Shown here piece after piece: positions 38,506-47,624 of a stretch of 64,000 nucleotides of DNA. The stretch lies in assembly GCF_014201505.1 (NCBI RefSeq), contig NZ_JACHEO010000017.1, forward strand, positions 20,052-84,051, read 5' to 3'. The translations under genes were made by a program, and so were the position numbers. A model generated the notes under the pieces. The model saw nothing but the letters and a program-made list of their open reading frames with translations. It made no database searches and was not told where the DNA came from. How positions within the stretch are numbered: the first letter of the stretch is position 1; each line of letters opens with the position of its first letter. The stretch comes from Desulfoprunum benzoelyticum (lineage in GTDB: Bacteria > Desulfobacterota > Desulfobulbia > Desulfobulbales > Desulfocapsaceae).

Positions 38506-39189
38506 TTACGGATAAGCTGCCTGTGTTATTTTTCTTCCGCATGATTCGAAGGTGAAAACAATCTTTCCATTTCTTCCGATCTCTATAACAAGTCCTTCAA
38601 TTTTCCAGACCGAAAACCAAGCCACTCCCCAATTTCCACACGGGTAGCGAAGTTTGCCCCTCCTGACCAGGGCGGCCCTGGTCCACCCAGCTTTCAGAAG
38701 ATCCTGCATGTTCACTTTGATCCATGGCCATGCCGCCTTGAAGTTTTCGGGGTTTTCTCCGAGGCTCCGTGTTGATGCTTGCGGGGTGAACCCGAGTGGC
38801 AAGGTTGAATCGACTCCTTGATTGCTCTGAAGCCGATCCGGGCCGGTGGCTTCAACCGGTTGACCTTCTATATGGGGGGTACAGTTTGAACAGAAAAAAC
38901 CGCCTCTTGATCCATAAATGAATAACCTTCCTTTGCATATCGGACAGGGCCGAAGGAATGAAAGGCGCTCAGGTTTTCTGTTCCTTTTCGTCGCCTGGTC
39001 TGTGCTTTTTTTCGGGCCAGTGGCAGGGGTGATGTTGTGAGAAACCGCGATTTCCTCTTCGCCCTGGCACTCGTCACCTTCTTTCGGCGCTCGTTGGTGG
39101 GCTTTTTCTGGTTCCGGTTGATCTGATTTGCCATGATTTGAAGTGGAATCGGTTTTTTTTAGCCGGTCGATGGCATCAAAGAAACTCAT
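38506..39189 (-). CDS. Island zinc-ribbon protein of unknown function
   Basis: The 227-residue product has a charged, low-complexity N-terminal part (about 1-75), then CPICKGRLFIYGSRGGFFC with a following SNC (a CxxC...CxxC zinc ribbon). The C-terminal domain is W-rich. AAGGAC lies before the ATG. It lies on the far side of the iteron origin from the primase gene and could be a replication accessory, which is inference. Confidence 0.65.
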   Translation of the reverse strand: MSFFDAIDRLKKTDSTSNHGKSDQPEPEKAHQRAPKEGDECQGEEEIAVSHNITPATGPKKSTDQATKRNRKPERLSFLRPCPICKGRLFIYGSRGGFFCSNCTPHIEGQPVEATGPDRLQSNQGVDSTLPLGFTPQASTRSLGENPENFKAAWPWIKVNMQDLLKAGWTRAALVRRGKLRYPCGNWGVAWFSVWKIEGLVIEIGRNGKIVFTFESCGRKITQAAYP

Positions 39190-39225
39190 GATCGGTCCTT
39201 AAATGTGATAGGAATATAAAAGTGC

Positions 39226-39531
39226 TGTCACCAAAAACGGGCTAGCTGTCACCAAATAACGGCATGTGTCACCAGGAACGAAACTTTTCTGAAATCTTAA
39301 CTGTATGAAATATATAGATTATTATTATATTATTTACAATTGGTGACAGTGGTGACAGTGGTGACAGTAAATTGCACTATACGCGCGAGGGTGTTTCATG
39401 TTTCCCTTGTTCGTGTTTCAATTCTATATATGGGAAAAATGCTGTCACCAGTGTCACCACTGTCACAATCGTTTAATATCAGTAACATAGGCTGTCACCA
39501 TTGGTTTTCTACGGTGTCACCACTGTCACCA
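39226..39531. other. Candidate replication origin with 12 iterons
   Basis: The 8-base word TGTCACCA or its complement occurs 11 times exactly and once as TGTCACAA. Copies lie at 39226, 39247, 39267; inverted at 39341, 39350, 39359; then 39443, 39452, 39461 (variant); then 39493, 39515, 39524. Several are spaced nine bases apart. An A/T-rich stretch lies at 39301-39340. The array ends ten bases from the primase/helicase stop. This is the arrangement of an iteron origin bound by a P4-alpha-like initiator. Confidence 0.8.
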
Positions 39532-39541
39532 GGTCGGCGTC

Positions 39542-42118
39542 TCAGGCATCGTCCTTCTTGAACCATGGGAGATCGAATACCCATACCCTTCTTTGCTTCG
39601 GTCTCCCTGTTTCGTCTGTATCGGGGTCTTCGGGGAACCGGAACCTGTAGCTGTTCCTGAGGTACGCGGGGTGTTTCTGGAGTGCCAGGCTCAGGTTTTC
39701 ATTGACTTGAATATTTATACCTTTGTTGCGGATTAGGTTTTCAGCTTTCGGAAGGTTGACATAAATGTGTCCCTTCTCGTTGTCGTAATGGCAAGCTAAG
39801 GACAGTTTGTCGTCTTTAACCTCGTCAAGTAGTTCAAAGAAATGATCGGCTAGCGATGTTTGGCGTATAGCGGATGTGATGCACTTCTTTTTCCCGATTT
39901 CCTTCAAAAAATGGGGGACAGCTCCGTCTTGATCGATGCCGAAACAGGAACAGAAAAGCCGGTGAAAAGCCAGAATCAAGGCGTGATTCTGTAGTATCCT
40001 GCGCTCGTCCATTGGGCTAAGGTCTTCAATTGCTTTTTCATATTCTTTACCCCATGCTGCAAAGTGCTGGCGATGGGTAAGGACCTGGCGCAAGATCCCG
40101 GCCAATTCCTTATTGTCTGTGTCGATAATTCTTGTATAGGCTTTCCGGCTGTTGTCGGTTAGTTGCTCGGCTTGAAAGTGCAGGCTTATCACCCGCTGTT
40201 TTTCCTGCTTCGTGTTGAACGGTTCGGTATTCTGGCAGAACAAGAGGCTGCCGAGAAATGGCGCTTCCTTGGTTTGCAGGTCGTTGGAAAAAGCGGCCTG
40301 GACCTGCAAGGGGCCTCGGTTGTATGCCGTAAGAAGTATGGAGTAATCAAAACCCTTTTCGTTGCGGTGGCTATCTTCAAGCAGGGCCGTGAACAAGCCG
40401 GATACCTGGCCTATCGTACGAGTTAACCCTTTCCTGCTGTTCAGTTGGGTGATGGGTAGGCCCTCAATGTCGCGGCCTTGAATAGCGTTCATGGTGGTGA
40501 CTAGGGCGCTCTTGCCGCTTGCCGGGTCGCCATGCAAAGACAGGAAAGGGAAAAAATCCGTGGTGGCCTTGACTTGGTTGACAAACCAACCCGCTATCAC
40601 CCAAGAGAGGGCAACGACGCCATTCAGCCCCCAAGCGCTCAGAATCACCCCGTGTATTTCTTTAACTCGGTCCTTGCCAATTTCGGCCGGGAAAATTGCT
40701 TTTTCTTCGCTGTGGGTCGGTGGTCGAAAATGCTGGTTGTAGCCCACCTGAAAATTACCTCGCTTATCAGGCAAGAGAATTTTTCCAGAGGTATCGGTAG
40801 CCCACTTCGAAAAGATGTAGTTTCCGGTCTCCGGTTGATATCCTGATACGGTCAATTGCTTTACTTCCGGGGCTTTTTTGTCGTCGGAAATTTTTGAAGC
40901 AAGAGCTGTGCAGGCTTTCGCGTCTCCCTCAAAATTGATTTTCGCATAGGTGAGGAACCATTCCTTAAGGCTGCGGTGGCTGGCGAGGTCCTTCCCGGTT
41001 GCGGTGGCCTCAATAGCCCTGCCTTTTACGGGCTGAATTTCCAGGTGGTAGACATACTCCGGCCGGGCCGGGTTCGATCGATCAAGGATGAAGCTGATAA
41101 CTCTGGCAACTCCTTTGAAACATCGTGATACCGAGATGAAAGCATCTTCAGCGTTGCCGCCCCTGGGTATTTTCTTTTCGCTGAAATATGTTGATCCCTG
41201 GAAGGCGAAGAGGCCGGGGGCGGTATTGAAAAAATTACTCCAATGATCGGCGTATTCCTGGGCCGTTCCAGCCAATGCCAACTTACCGTTGAGGATGTAG
41301 CGGGGGGTATTGGCGCTGAATGTGTTCTTGACTTGTTCGGGGGTGCCTGATTGTAACAGGTCGTTCCAGTCCTGCCCCTGGTCGCAAAGAATGACGGCGG
41401 CGGCCGGGTGTTCAAGGTGCCATTTTTTACATGCCCGGTGGCCAGCTGCATCGTTGTCGAAGCTGAGAACAAGAAACTTGTATTCTGAAAGATCGACTTT
41501 AGCGGGGTCCTGCCCGGAACTGAGGACTGCGATTGCCTGTTCTCCCAACTCCAGCAATGAGAGTGCGTTTAAGACCCCTTCGACAATCCAGGTTTTTTTT
41601 TCAGGATCATAGGGGATTGTCGGGTGTTTCCAATATTTCCCGGTAGTGCTGCCGATATTGTGTGTTTTCCCATCTCCAGGGGGTGGGCTGAACAACCGGC
41701 CGTTCAGTACTTCCTTGCCTTTCTCATCTTTGCCAACAGGAAACATGACGGCGCCACTTCCTGTTTTCCTGACGTTTTTCAGATATCGATAGTCAAGGTG
41801 TTCGAGAATGGCGGGGGAAAAGCCGCGTGATAGAAGATACTCCCGCGCCGGTCGGTGTGGATCTGCCTTGGTCGCTGGAAAATCGCGTTCAATATTTCGC
41901 CTGACCTCGGGGAACAGCTCAAAGGTATTCTTTTTGATCCCACACTTAGAGCCTCGGTTGCAGTTTATAGACATTGGCCGGGCGGCATAGGCCCATGCTT
42001 TGGTGTCCCCGCAAGCCGGGCAAATCAATTGCTGGATGGTGTTGCCGTTGGATCTGGTTTTTTCGGTCCAATACGGTGACTGTCGAAGAGCGTCCAGGAG
42101 TTTTTCATTTAACGTCAT
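39542..42118 (-). CDS. P4-alpha-like primase/helicase
   Basis: The 858-residue protein has a zinc-finger start (CPACGD, then CNRGSKCG, about 34-60), a Toprim-like domain (WIVEGVLNALSLLELG, then LVLSFDNDAAGH; about 180-245) and a DUF927-type helicase region with P-loop LHGDPASGKSALV (about 525). Zinc finger, Toprim and helicase in one chain is the build of replication initiators such as P4 alpha. AGAGGAG precedes the ATG. The iteron array lies just after its stop codon. Confidence 0.88.
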   Translation of the reverse strand: MTLNEKLLDALRQSPYWTEKTRSNGNTIQQLICPACGDTKAWAYAARPMSINCNRGSKCGIKKNTFELFPEVRRNIERDFPATKADPHRPAREYLLSRGFSPAILEHLDYRYLKNVRKTGSGAVMFPVGKDEKGKEVLNGRLFSPPPGDGKTHNIGSTTGKYWKHPTIPYDPEKKTWIVEGVLNALSLLELGEQAIAVLSSGQDPAKVDLSEYKFLVLSFDNDAAGHRACKKWHLEHPAAAVILCDQGQDWNDLLQSGTPEQVKNTFSANTPRYILNGKLALAGTAQEYADHWSNFFNTAPGLFAFQGSTYFSEKKIPRGGNAEDAFISVSRCFKGVARVISFILDRSNPARPEYVYHLEIQPVKGRAIEATATGKDLASHRSLKEWFLTYAKINFEGDAKACTALASKISDDKKAPEVKQLTVSGYQPETGNYIFSKWATDTSGKILLPDKRGNFQVGYNQHFRPPTHSEEKAIFPAEIGKDRVKEIHGVILSAWGLNGVVALSWVIAGWFVNQVKATTDFFPFLSLHGDPASGKSALVTTMNAIQGRDIEGLPITQLNSRKGLTRTIGQVSGLFTALLEDSHRNEKGFDYSILLTAYNRGPLQVQAAFSNDLQTKEAPFLGSLLFCQNTEPFNTKQEKQRVISLHFQAEQLTDNSRKAYTRIIDTDNKELAGILRQVLTHRQHFAAWGKEYEKAIEDLSPMDERRILQNHALILAFHRLFCSCFGIDQDGAVPHFLKEIGKKKCITSAIRQTSLADHFFELLDEVKDDKLSLACHYDNEKGHIYVNLPKAENLIRNKGINIQVNENLSLALQKHPAYLRNSYRFRFPEDPDTDETGRPKQRRVWVFDLPWFKKDDA

Positions 42119-42407
42119 GTTTGCTCCTCTTCTTATCTTTCGCTGTGGTGGAAGATAATCGGCGGATCGGGCATGGAGTCTTGAAACATTGTGATCTGCT
42201 TAACTCGCAAAATGTTCCATTACAAAAGGTCATAGCCGCTTTTGTTAATTCGTGTGGTTTGGCAAAAACGTTCCATTGAACAAGACGATAAATAAATAAA
42301 GGGCAACTGTTGTCTTCGCAGTATCGCCTGTGAAGTTCATTCCCACTACAGCAAACAATCAAGCAGTATTTCGGAATAGCATCCATTTTCATATGCTTAG
42401 TTCTCAT
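42105..42407 (-). CDS. Small Cys-rich mobile-element protein
   Basis: The open frame codes 100 residues. The part IPKYCLIVCCSGNELHRRYC followed by EDNSCPLFIYR matches a widespread small phage and island protein family with the pattern AIRKxC...C...VxxC...CPLxxYR, as I recall it. That family probably binds zinc. The likely start is one of the internal Met codons (Met6 or Met8) because no good ribosome binding site precedes the first. The stop overlaps the primase start by 14 bases. Confidence 0.6.
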   Translation of the reverse strand: MRTKHMKMDAIPKYCLIVCCSGNELHRRYCEDNSCPLFIYRLVQWNVFAKPHELTKAAMTFCNGTFCELSRSQCFKTPCPIRRLSSTTAKDKKRSKHDVK

Positions 42408-42411
42408 TGTT

Positions 42412-42990
42412 TCAAGATGGTTGTTGGCTAGTAAACGATTCTTCCAATTCTTGGAAACAAGGGCATAATTGCAAGCATATGATATTAATATATTTATCTC
42501 TTAGTTTTAGAAATTTAGTCGATAAAATTTGGTCGAACGTTGGGCTTTTAATGATTGCGTAATAAGCACTAACTACAGACATTAACGCGCCAAATTCATA
42601 AAAAAGCCTTATGCATTGAATATCATAGATATCAAAAACCGATGTTAAGCCATGCGATAAATTACATTCTCGGTCCCCTATCTTTTTTTGAAAAATATCA
42701 GAATTAGACCGAGTAAAACCAGCCAAAAAATGATAATTTTGTTTGCTATTGGGGTCAGGATGGTAAAAAGAATGTGCCTTATATGAGTCATGATGAAGAC
42801 CGGCGACAAACTCAAGGAAATTTATAAAATCGTCTAAAGCCTGAATCAATTTGAAATGACCGTCCTTAATTTTATCAAGGTGTGGTTGCTTGATGATGGT
42901 GGAGACATAGGGGTAAATGGTTTCAACGGCCTGTTTTCTTGTCCTCCATAGCTCAAGGCCGACTTCTTGGTGCATGGCTGCGGGTATCAT
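42412..42990 (-). CDS. Island protein of unknown function
   Basis: From the ATG at 42990, preceded by GGGAGG, the protein has 192 residues. It is rich in helices, with HQEVGLELWRTRKQAVETIY near its start. An upstream in-frame ATG at 43083 would overlap the AlpA gene. I recognise no domain. The coding sequence is more A/T-rich than the primase gene. Confidence 0.6.
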   Translation of the reverse strand: MIPAAMHQEVGLELWRTRKQAVETIYPYVSTIIKQPHLDKIKDGHFKLIQALDDFINFLEFVAGLHHDSYKAHSFYHPDPNSKQNYHFLAGFTRSNSDIFQKKIGDRECNLSHGLTSVFDIYDIQCIRLFYEFGALMSVVSAYYAIIKSPTFDQILSTKFLKLRDKYINIICLQLCPCFQELEESFTSQQPS

Positions 42991-42992
42991 GA

Positions 42993-43217
42993 TTAAGACC
43001 TCCCTTGGGAACAGTCGTTTGGGTGTGCCTGCCCGGCAGAAGAAAGACTTTGTATCCAAGCCTGGACGGCACTTTCCGTCCATCGAACGGAACGTTTTCC
43101 AAGGCGGAAAGGTTCGGGAAATTCCTTATTTTGAATAAGGTTATAGATTTTCGATTTCTTAAGGCCGACGATGGCCTCGACTTGGGACAGTCTGAGAAGG
43201 GTGTCCGTGTTTTTCAT
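42993..43217 (-). CDS. AlpA-family regulator (excisionase-like)
   Basis: From the ATG at 43217, preceded by GGAGG, the product has 74 residues. It has the winged-helix build of AlpA: LLRLSQVEAIVGLKKSKIYN, then FPEPFRLGKRSVRW and a C-terminal helix with AVQAW. Such proteins turn on integrase or excision in P4-like and cryptic prophage elements. It ends two bases before the next gene starts. Confidence 0.88.
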   Translation of the reverse strand: MKNTDTLLRLSQVEAIVGLKKSKIYNLIQNKEFPEPFRLGKRSVRWTESAVQAWIQSLSSAGQAHPNDCSQGRS

Positions 43218-43464
43218 GTATAATCCTCCATTGGTGTTCATCTTTCTCTTGATGACCTTACGGAAGCTATAACACGGATGTAACTAAACTCTATGGGCTT
43301 TAGCTGGCTGGATTAAAGCCCATAATTGTTTCATTTTTACATTACTCAACTGTTGGTGAGGAAATGGCGTTCTACAAACACACGGCTGTGTTTGCCAGAC
43401 GTGGCCTTGGTGATGTTCTTGGGGATTGTGCAGGGCTGGGTTTGCTGGGTGTAGCCTAATAAAG

Positions 43465-44448
43465 CTAGACAGAACGCTTGACAGCCGAAAGAGGAATGCC
43501 GGAAAGTGCTGCTTTTATAAGTTTTTTTGCTTGGTTAAGATCTTTTGATAATGTCGATGAAGTCATATCTATCTTACCCCACCATTTTTTCTGAGCTATT
43601 TCGCTCTTCGTCTTACCCTTTCTGTCCATTTCAAAAGCCAAAAGAGACCTGAGCATTATTTCAAATGTTGTTAAACCTCCTCTCGTTCTTTTATTTTTCT
43701 CCATGGTTCTTCTGAAGTCGAAAGACGCCTTAGCGTGCATTATTTCATTGGAAACAAAAGTCTCGTCGTGTGCGCCGTTTTCGATTTCGTTTTTCCAAGA
43801 TTGTTCAATTTCTTCGAAGTATGCCGAATGTTTTTCTTCGAGTATTTTGCTGACCATTTTTGTTACAATTTCAACTGGGGTCAATGGATCAATTGAAATA
43901 TGTATTCTATTGCTGATAAGCGGGGGGCGGTGCTCATAAGAAAAACCGTCATTTTTCCATTCTGGTATAGATTCAGGCGTTCTATGGAGTCGCCCTATTT
44001 CCTGTAAATATGTTAACTTCTCTCGTGATGTAAGTTCACGGACAGGCATTTCCCCGCGTGTATTCCAAGCTGCGTTCCAATTTAGACGAAGCGTTATGGC
44101 AATATCAAAAAGTATATTCATCCGATATTCTTTCCAATTTATATCGTGCTCGAAACAATACAGTTTTTCAATGGAATACAATTTTTCAAATGCTGTCCAG
44201 TTGTCTGAGATCAATGCTTCAATGCAAGCGTCAAACTCAACTGAAACCAAAATGGCCATGGCTGCAAAAAAATGATACGCAGGTTTTAGTCCCAAAGAGT
44301 CGTTCTCGTACCCTTCTTCATCTTCTTCTATGGTCTTTTGTATCAGCCGGACAGCTTTCTCGGCTCTTTTTTTCCAAGAACAAACATGAACGTCCGGTTC
44401 AGATACCAAAAAGTATAATTGGTTGCGGCAAGATTCCCTGGTAGGCAT
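43465..44448 (-). CDS. Cargo protein of unknown function between AlpA and integrase
   Basis: The 327-residue protein shows no motif I recognise. It is helix-rich, with a C-terminal region (STLSKDLNQAKKLIKAAL) that could be DNA-binding. AGGA precedes the ATG. It is more A/T-rich than the integrase. P4-like satellites often carry defence genes near the integrase, so a defence role is a reasonable guess but no more. Confidence 0.6.
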   Translation of the reverse strand: MPTRESCRNQLYFLVSEPDVHVCSWKKRAEKAVRLIQKTIEEDEEGYENDSLGLKPAYHFFAAMAILVSVEFDACIEALISDNWTAFEKLYSIEKLYCFEHDINWKEYRMNILFDIAITLRLNWNAAWNTRGEMPVRELTSREKLTYLQEIGRLHRTPESIPEWKNDGFSYEHRPPLISNRIHISIDPLTPVEIVTKMVSKILEEKHSAYFEEIEQSWKNEIENGAHDETFVSNEIMHAKASFDFRRTMEKNKRTRGGLTTFEIMLRSLLAFEMDRKGKTKSEIAQKKWWGKIDMTSSTLSKDLNQAKKLIKAALSGIPLSAVKRSV

Positions 44449-44524
44449 TTTCTAAAATTCCTGTTCGTAAGAATTTTCCATGATATTAGCCCCATGTGAA
44501 AATGTTGGGTGACAGTTTATCGAT

Positions 44525-45766
44525 TCAGACCGATCTTTCCGCCACTTGCCGCCCTATCGGTATTATTTCCGCTCCATTTTCAATGTGATAAAGATACTTC
44601 CCCCACCACTCCATGATCTTGGTTCTTTCCGGCAGATATTCGGCTCGGTGATAGGCTGCCCTGACGGCGTTCTTTTCACGGTGGGCAAGCTGGCGCTCGA
44701 TTGCGTCGGGATGGAAACCGCTCTCGTTGGCAATGGTGGAAAAAAGCGCCCTGAATCCGTGCATCGTTGCCTTGGAATGATAGCCGATCCGATACAGGGC
44801 AAAGAGCATGGTATTTTCCGAAAGCGGCCTTTCCGGGTAGTGGATGCCGGGGAAAACAAGCCCCTTATCGCCGTAGAGAACCTTTGCCCGGTTGAGGATC
44901 GCCATGGCCTGTTCAGACAAAGGGACGATGTGCAGTGACCGCATTTTCATCCGTTCGGCGGGGACCGTCCATATCTTCCGGCTGAGGTCAATCTCGTTCC
45001 ATGTTGCTCCGCGTACCTCTCCGCTACGGGCTGCGGTAAGGATAGTGAATTGAATGGCGAGCTTCGTTGTTATGTGGATATCTCCCCCGGTCAGGGTCCG
45101 AAGGAAGGCGGGTAGCTCGTCAAGCTCTATCATCGGGTGGTGTTGGACCTTCTTTGCCCTGAGTACCCCCCGCATATCGGCGGCGGGGTTGTAGGTGGCC
45201 CTTCCGGTCTGTATCGCGTACCGAAAAACGCTGTTCATCCTCTGTAACGATTTGGCGGCGATTTCCAGCGCTCCCCGCGCCTCGACATTGCGGAGGATAT
45301 GAAGGACCATCGGCGGGGTGATCTGTTCAACCGGCAAAGCGCCAATGGTCGGGAAGATGTTCCGTTGAAGAATGGTGAGGGTAGCATTGGAATGGGCCGG
45401 TGTCCATCTGGCGTCCTGGTGTTGGTGCCACTCCATGGCAATCATTTCGAAGCTGTTTTCTAAGATCGTCTTTTCTTGCTCTATGGCTTCGATGATCGCC
45501 TGTTTTTCGGCCTTGCGTTCCTTGGTGGGATTCTTTCCAGCCTTCAAAAGTTTTTTGGCGTCCCCGCGTTTTTCTCGGGCGGCCTCAAGGCCGGTGTCCG
45601 GGTACTCTCCCAAAACCATCACCGATTCCGACCCGGCAAACCGATAACGAAAACGCCATGACTTTCGACCGGTGGGTGCGATGTAGAGGAAAAGCCCGCC
45701 TCCATCCGTCAATTTGTACGGCTTTTCCTTGGGCTTCGCATTTCTTACTTCAATGGCGGTAAGCAT
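44525..45766 (-). CDS. Tyrosine-type integrase (DUF4102 arm-binding type)
   Basis: From the ATG at 45766, preceded by GAGG, the protein has 413 residues. The arm-binding domain starts MLTAIEVRNAKPKEKPYKLT. The catalytic domain has Arg in TAARSGEVRG, His-x-x-Arg in MHGFRALF, His in QLAHRE and the nucleophile Tyr in the AAYHRAEYL region. It inserts the element into tRNA-Leu. The open frame continues to 45856 but without similarity. It is placed at the tRNA side of the island, as is usual. Confidence 0.93.
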   Translation of the reverse strand: MLTAIEVRNAKPKEKPYKLTDGGGLFLYIAPTGRKSWRFRYRFAGSESVMVLGEYPDTGLEAAREKRGDAKKLLKAGKNPTKERKAEKQAIIEAIEQEKTILENSFEMIAMEWHQHQDARWTPAHSNATLTILQRNIFPTIGALPVEQITPPMVLHILRNVEARGALEIAAKSLQRMNSVFRYAIQTGRATYNPAADMRGVLRAKKVQHHPMIELDELPAFLRTLTGGDIHITTKLAIQFTILTAARSGEVRGATWNEIDLSRKIWTVPAERMKMRSLHIVPLSEQAMAILNRAKVLYGDKGLVFPGIHYPERPLSENTMLFALYRIGYHSKATMHGFRALFSTIANESGFHPDAIERQLAHREKNAVRAAYHRAEYLPERTKIMEWWGKYLYHIENGAEIIPIGRQVAERSV

Positions 45767-46097
45767 AGGGGCCTCGTGTTCTGGTGGTTGCGGGTATGTG
45801 GTTCTTGATGGGCGATACCCGCTTTTGAGGGGGTACAAAGCGGGGCGGCGCTGCATTCTGTGCGCCGGGGTGGTTATATTGACTTGAGGCCGGTTTCGGG
45901 GTATCCTCCTGCCTCTGCTCGGTTATGGGGGCTGTTGGTTTGAGGCTGCCGGCCGGTGGAGTGGGGGGCGGTTTGTGAAGTGGGTACGCGGCCTGACGCT
46001 GCTTATCTGTTCCAGGTTCGATCTGGTAAGCCGAAATCAGCATAGACCTTTCAGGGGGTTAGTGGTTGCTGTTGGGTATTCGGTTCTGTTTAGCCTG
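45767..46097. other. Stretch between the integrase and the proximal arm site
   Basis: No convincing gene. Further TACCC/GGGTA words occur here (about 45813-45845), so it may contain more integrase binding sites. Confidence 0.4.
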
Positions 46098-46114
46098 TAC
46101 CCGCATTTATACCC
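46098..46114. repeat. Candidate integrase arm site, proximal end
   Basis: This matches 34176-34192 with one mismatch and contains the same paired TACCC words. It lies 127 bases inside the tRNA-side junction. Confidence 0.55.
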
Positions 46115-46169
46115 CCAAAAATCATGGATGTCAACGGACCGAAACGGAACATGATGGAAGAAACAGCAA

Positions 46170-46206
46170 CAAAAAAAGCCCGCAAACCTTTTAAGGCTGC
46201 GGGCTT
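46170..46206 (-). terminator. Island-borne copy of the tRNA-Leu terminator
   Basis: A 9-bp stem (46176-46184 with 46198-46206) is followed by seven U on minus. About 47 bases match the copy at 34020-34070 with few changes, followed by a diverged stretch before the tRNA end. The element therefore brings a replacement terminator for the tRNA it enters. Confidence 0.85.
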
Positions 46207-46240
46207 CATGGACTTCAGGGAACGTCGGTGTAACTTAATT

Positions 46241-46327
46241 TGGTGCCGAAGAGAAGACTCGAACTTCCACGAGGATACCCCCACTAGACCCTGAACCTAG
46301 CGCGTCTACCAATTCCGCCACTTCGGC
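46241..46327 (-). tRNA. tRNA-Leu (anticodon CAG), integration target
   Basis: The 87-nt cloverleaf has a long variable arm, acceptor GCCGAAG paired with CUUCGGC, the anticodon loop UUCAGGG giving CAG, and an encoded CCA. Its 3' end is the attachment site of the adjacent island. The gene stays complete after integration. Confidence 0.95.
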
Positions 46328-46413
46328 AACGGGCTTGAATATGCTTCCTGGACCTCCGTTTGTCAAGATTTTCTTTTGACAGGTTGAAAAAAACAACACT
46401 CATATCGGATATT

Positions 46414-47385
46414 ATGCATATATATAAAAGGATAGAGGATATTGTCGAACCCTTTGCCGATGTTTGCGTCACCATTGGTAATTTTGACGGTGTTCATCTT
46501 GGCCATCAGATGTTGTTTGCGGAAGTGGCACATAAGGCCTACAGCAGGAAAGGCGCGAGTCTTGCCATTACCTTCGAACCGCACCCTCTTCGGATTCTGC
46601 GTCCCGGCGGCATCAAACTGATTTCAAGCTGTGAACAGAAAATTGAACTGATCCAGATGGCCGGCATCGATGCCCTGCTCATCATTCCATTCAACCTCGA
46701 TTTTGCAGCAACATCGGCCGAACATTTCGTCGATGATATTCTGCTCGGACGGATTGGCATGAAGGAATTGGTCGTCGGGTATGATTACGCCTTCGGCAAA
46801 GGTCGGAGCGGGAATATTGCATTTCTTCAGGAGCAGGGAAGGGTGAAGGGTTTTCCGGTCACAGTGGTTGAAGCCTACTATCTCGACGGTGTGCTGGTAA
46901 GTTCGACGAAGATCAGGCAGCTGGTTTCCGACGGGCGGGTGGAGGAAGCCCGGATACTTCTCGGGCGGCCATACCAGATACGGGGAGAAGTTCAGGTTGG
47001 AAAACAGCGAGGGGGAAAGGAGGTCGGTTTCCCTACGGCAAACCTGCAGGTCGATCCCGAAGATCTGGTGCCGAGACACGGCGTCTATGTTTCTCAGGTC
47101 ATCTGCGAGGGAAAGTGCTACGGCGGGGTGCTGAATATCGGCCACAACCCGACCTTCGGTGGACAGGCACTGGTCGCGGAAACCCATATTTTCAATTTTG
47201 ATCAGGACATCTACGGTAAGCCGATCAAGATAAATCTATTGAAATTTCTTCGTGGTGAACAAAAATTTGCCAGCGTTGCAGAGCTTGCGTCACAGATCGG
47301 CAGGGATGTCATTTGTGCTAAGACGATGCTGGCAGAACAGCAGAAGGAGCTGATGGTTTCCTGCTCGGAACATATCCCTTCCTGA
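46414..47385 (+). CDS. ribF: Bifunctional riboflavin kinase / FAD synthetase
   Basis: The 323-residue enzyme has an N-terminal nucleotidyltransferase domain (VTIGNFDGVHLGHQ with HxGH and later ISSTKIRQ-like SSTKIRQLV) and a C-terminal kinase domain (KEVGFPTANL, GVYVSQV, LNIGHNPTFGG). It makes FMN and FAD from riboflavin. The start at 46414 gives the family length; an earlier ATG at 46360 lies close to the tRNA and lacks support. Confidence 0.94.
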   Translation: MHIYKRIEDIVEPFADVCVTIGNFDGVHLGHQMLFAEVAHKAYSRKGASLAITFEPHPLRILRPGGIKLISSCEQKIELIQMAGIDALLIIPFNLDFAATSAEHFVDDILLGRIGMKELVVGYDYAFGKGRSGNIAFLQEQGRVKGFPVTVVEAYYLDGVLVSSTKIRQLVSDGRVEEARILLGRPYQIRGEVQVGKQRGGKEVGFPTANLQVDPEDLVPRHGVYVSQVICEGKCYGGVLNIGHNPTFGGQALVAETHIFNFDQDIYGKPIKINLLKFLRGEQKFASVAELASQIGRDVICAKTMLAEQQKELMVSCSEHIPS

Positions 47386-47387
47386 AG

Positions 47388-47624
47388 ATGGCCCGGTCCT
47401 GGCGAGTCGAGTTGAACGACCATTTTCCCCTTGCAAGTGGGATGAAGGTGTCTATAGTGTACCCGCCTGAAGATGAGGTGAACACTCCGCACCTGTCAGT
47501 GGCTGCAAGTATCTGTAGTAAATATAACTGCCCATCATTTCGGTACGATCATCCTGATTACGGCTGGTTTTGTTGCGGCGGATTGTCAATTGATGAGAAT
47601 TTAAACCTCGAGGATAGAGCATGA
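47388..47624 (+). CDS. Small Cys-containing protein, coupled to ribF and TPR gene
   Basis: This 78-residue frame starts two bases after ribF and its stop overlaps the next start (ATGA). The C-terminal part has four Cys: CSKYNC and WFCCGG. The tight spacing on both sides favours a real gene, but I recognise no family and the ribosome binding site is weak. Confidence 0.5.
   Translation: MARSWRVELNDHFPLASGMKVSIVYPPEDEVNTPHLSVAASICSKYNCPSFRYDHPDYGWFCCGGLSIDENLNLEDRA

Larger units (their letters stand above)
34091..46240. mobile_element. tRNA-Leu-integrated element, P4-satellite-like
   Basis: This roughly 12-kb element lies between the tRNA-Leu 3' end and a degenerate copy of it. It carries a tyrosine integrase beside the tRNA, an AlpA-like regulator, a P4-alpha-like primase/helicase, an iteron origin, three GC-repeat blocks and a CI/C4-like RNA candidate. 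No capsid, portal, terminase or conjugation gene is present. It therefore resembles a phage satellite or an integrative replicon that depends on a helper. Confidence 0.85.
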
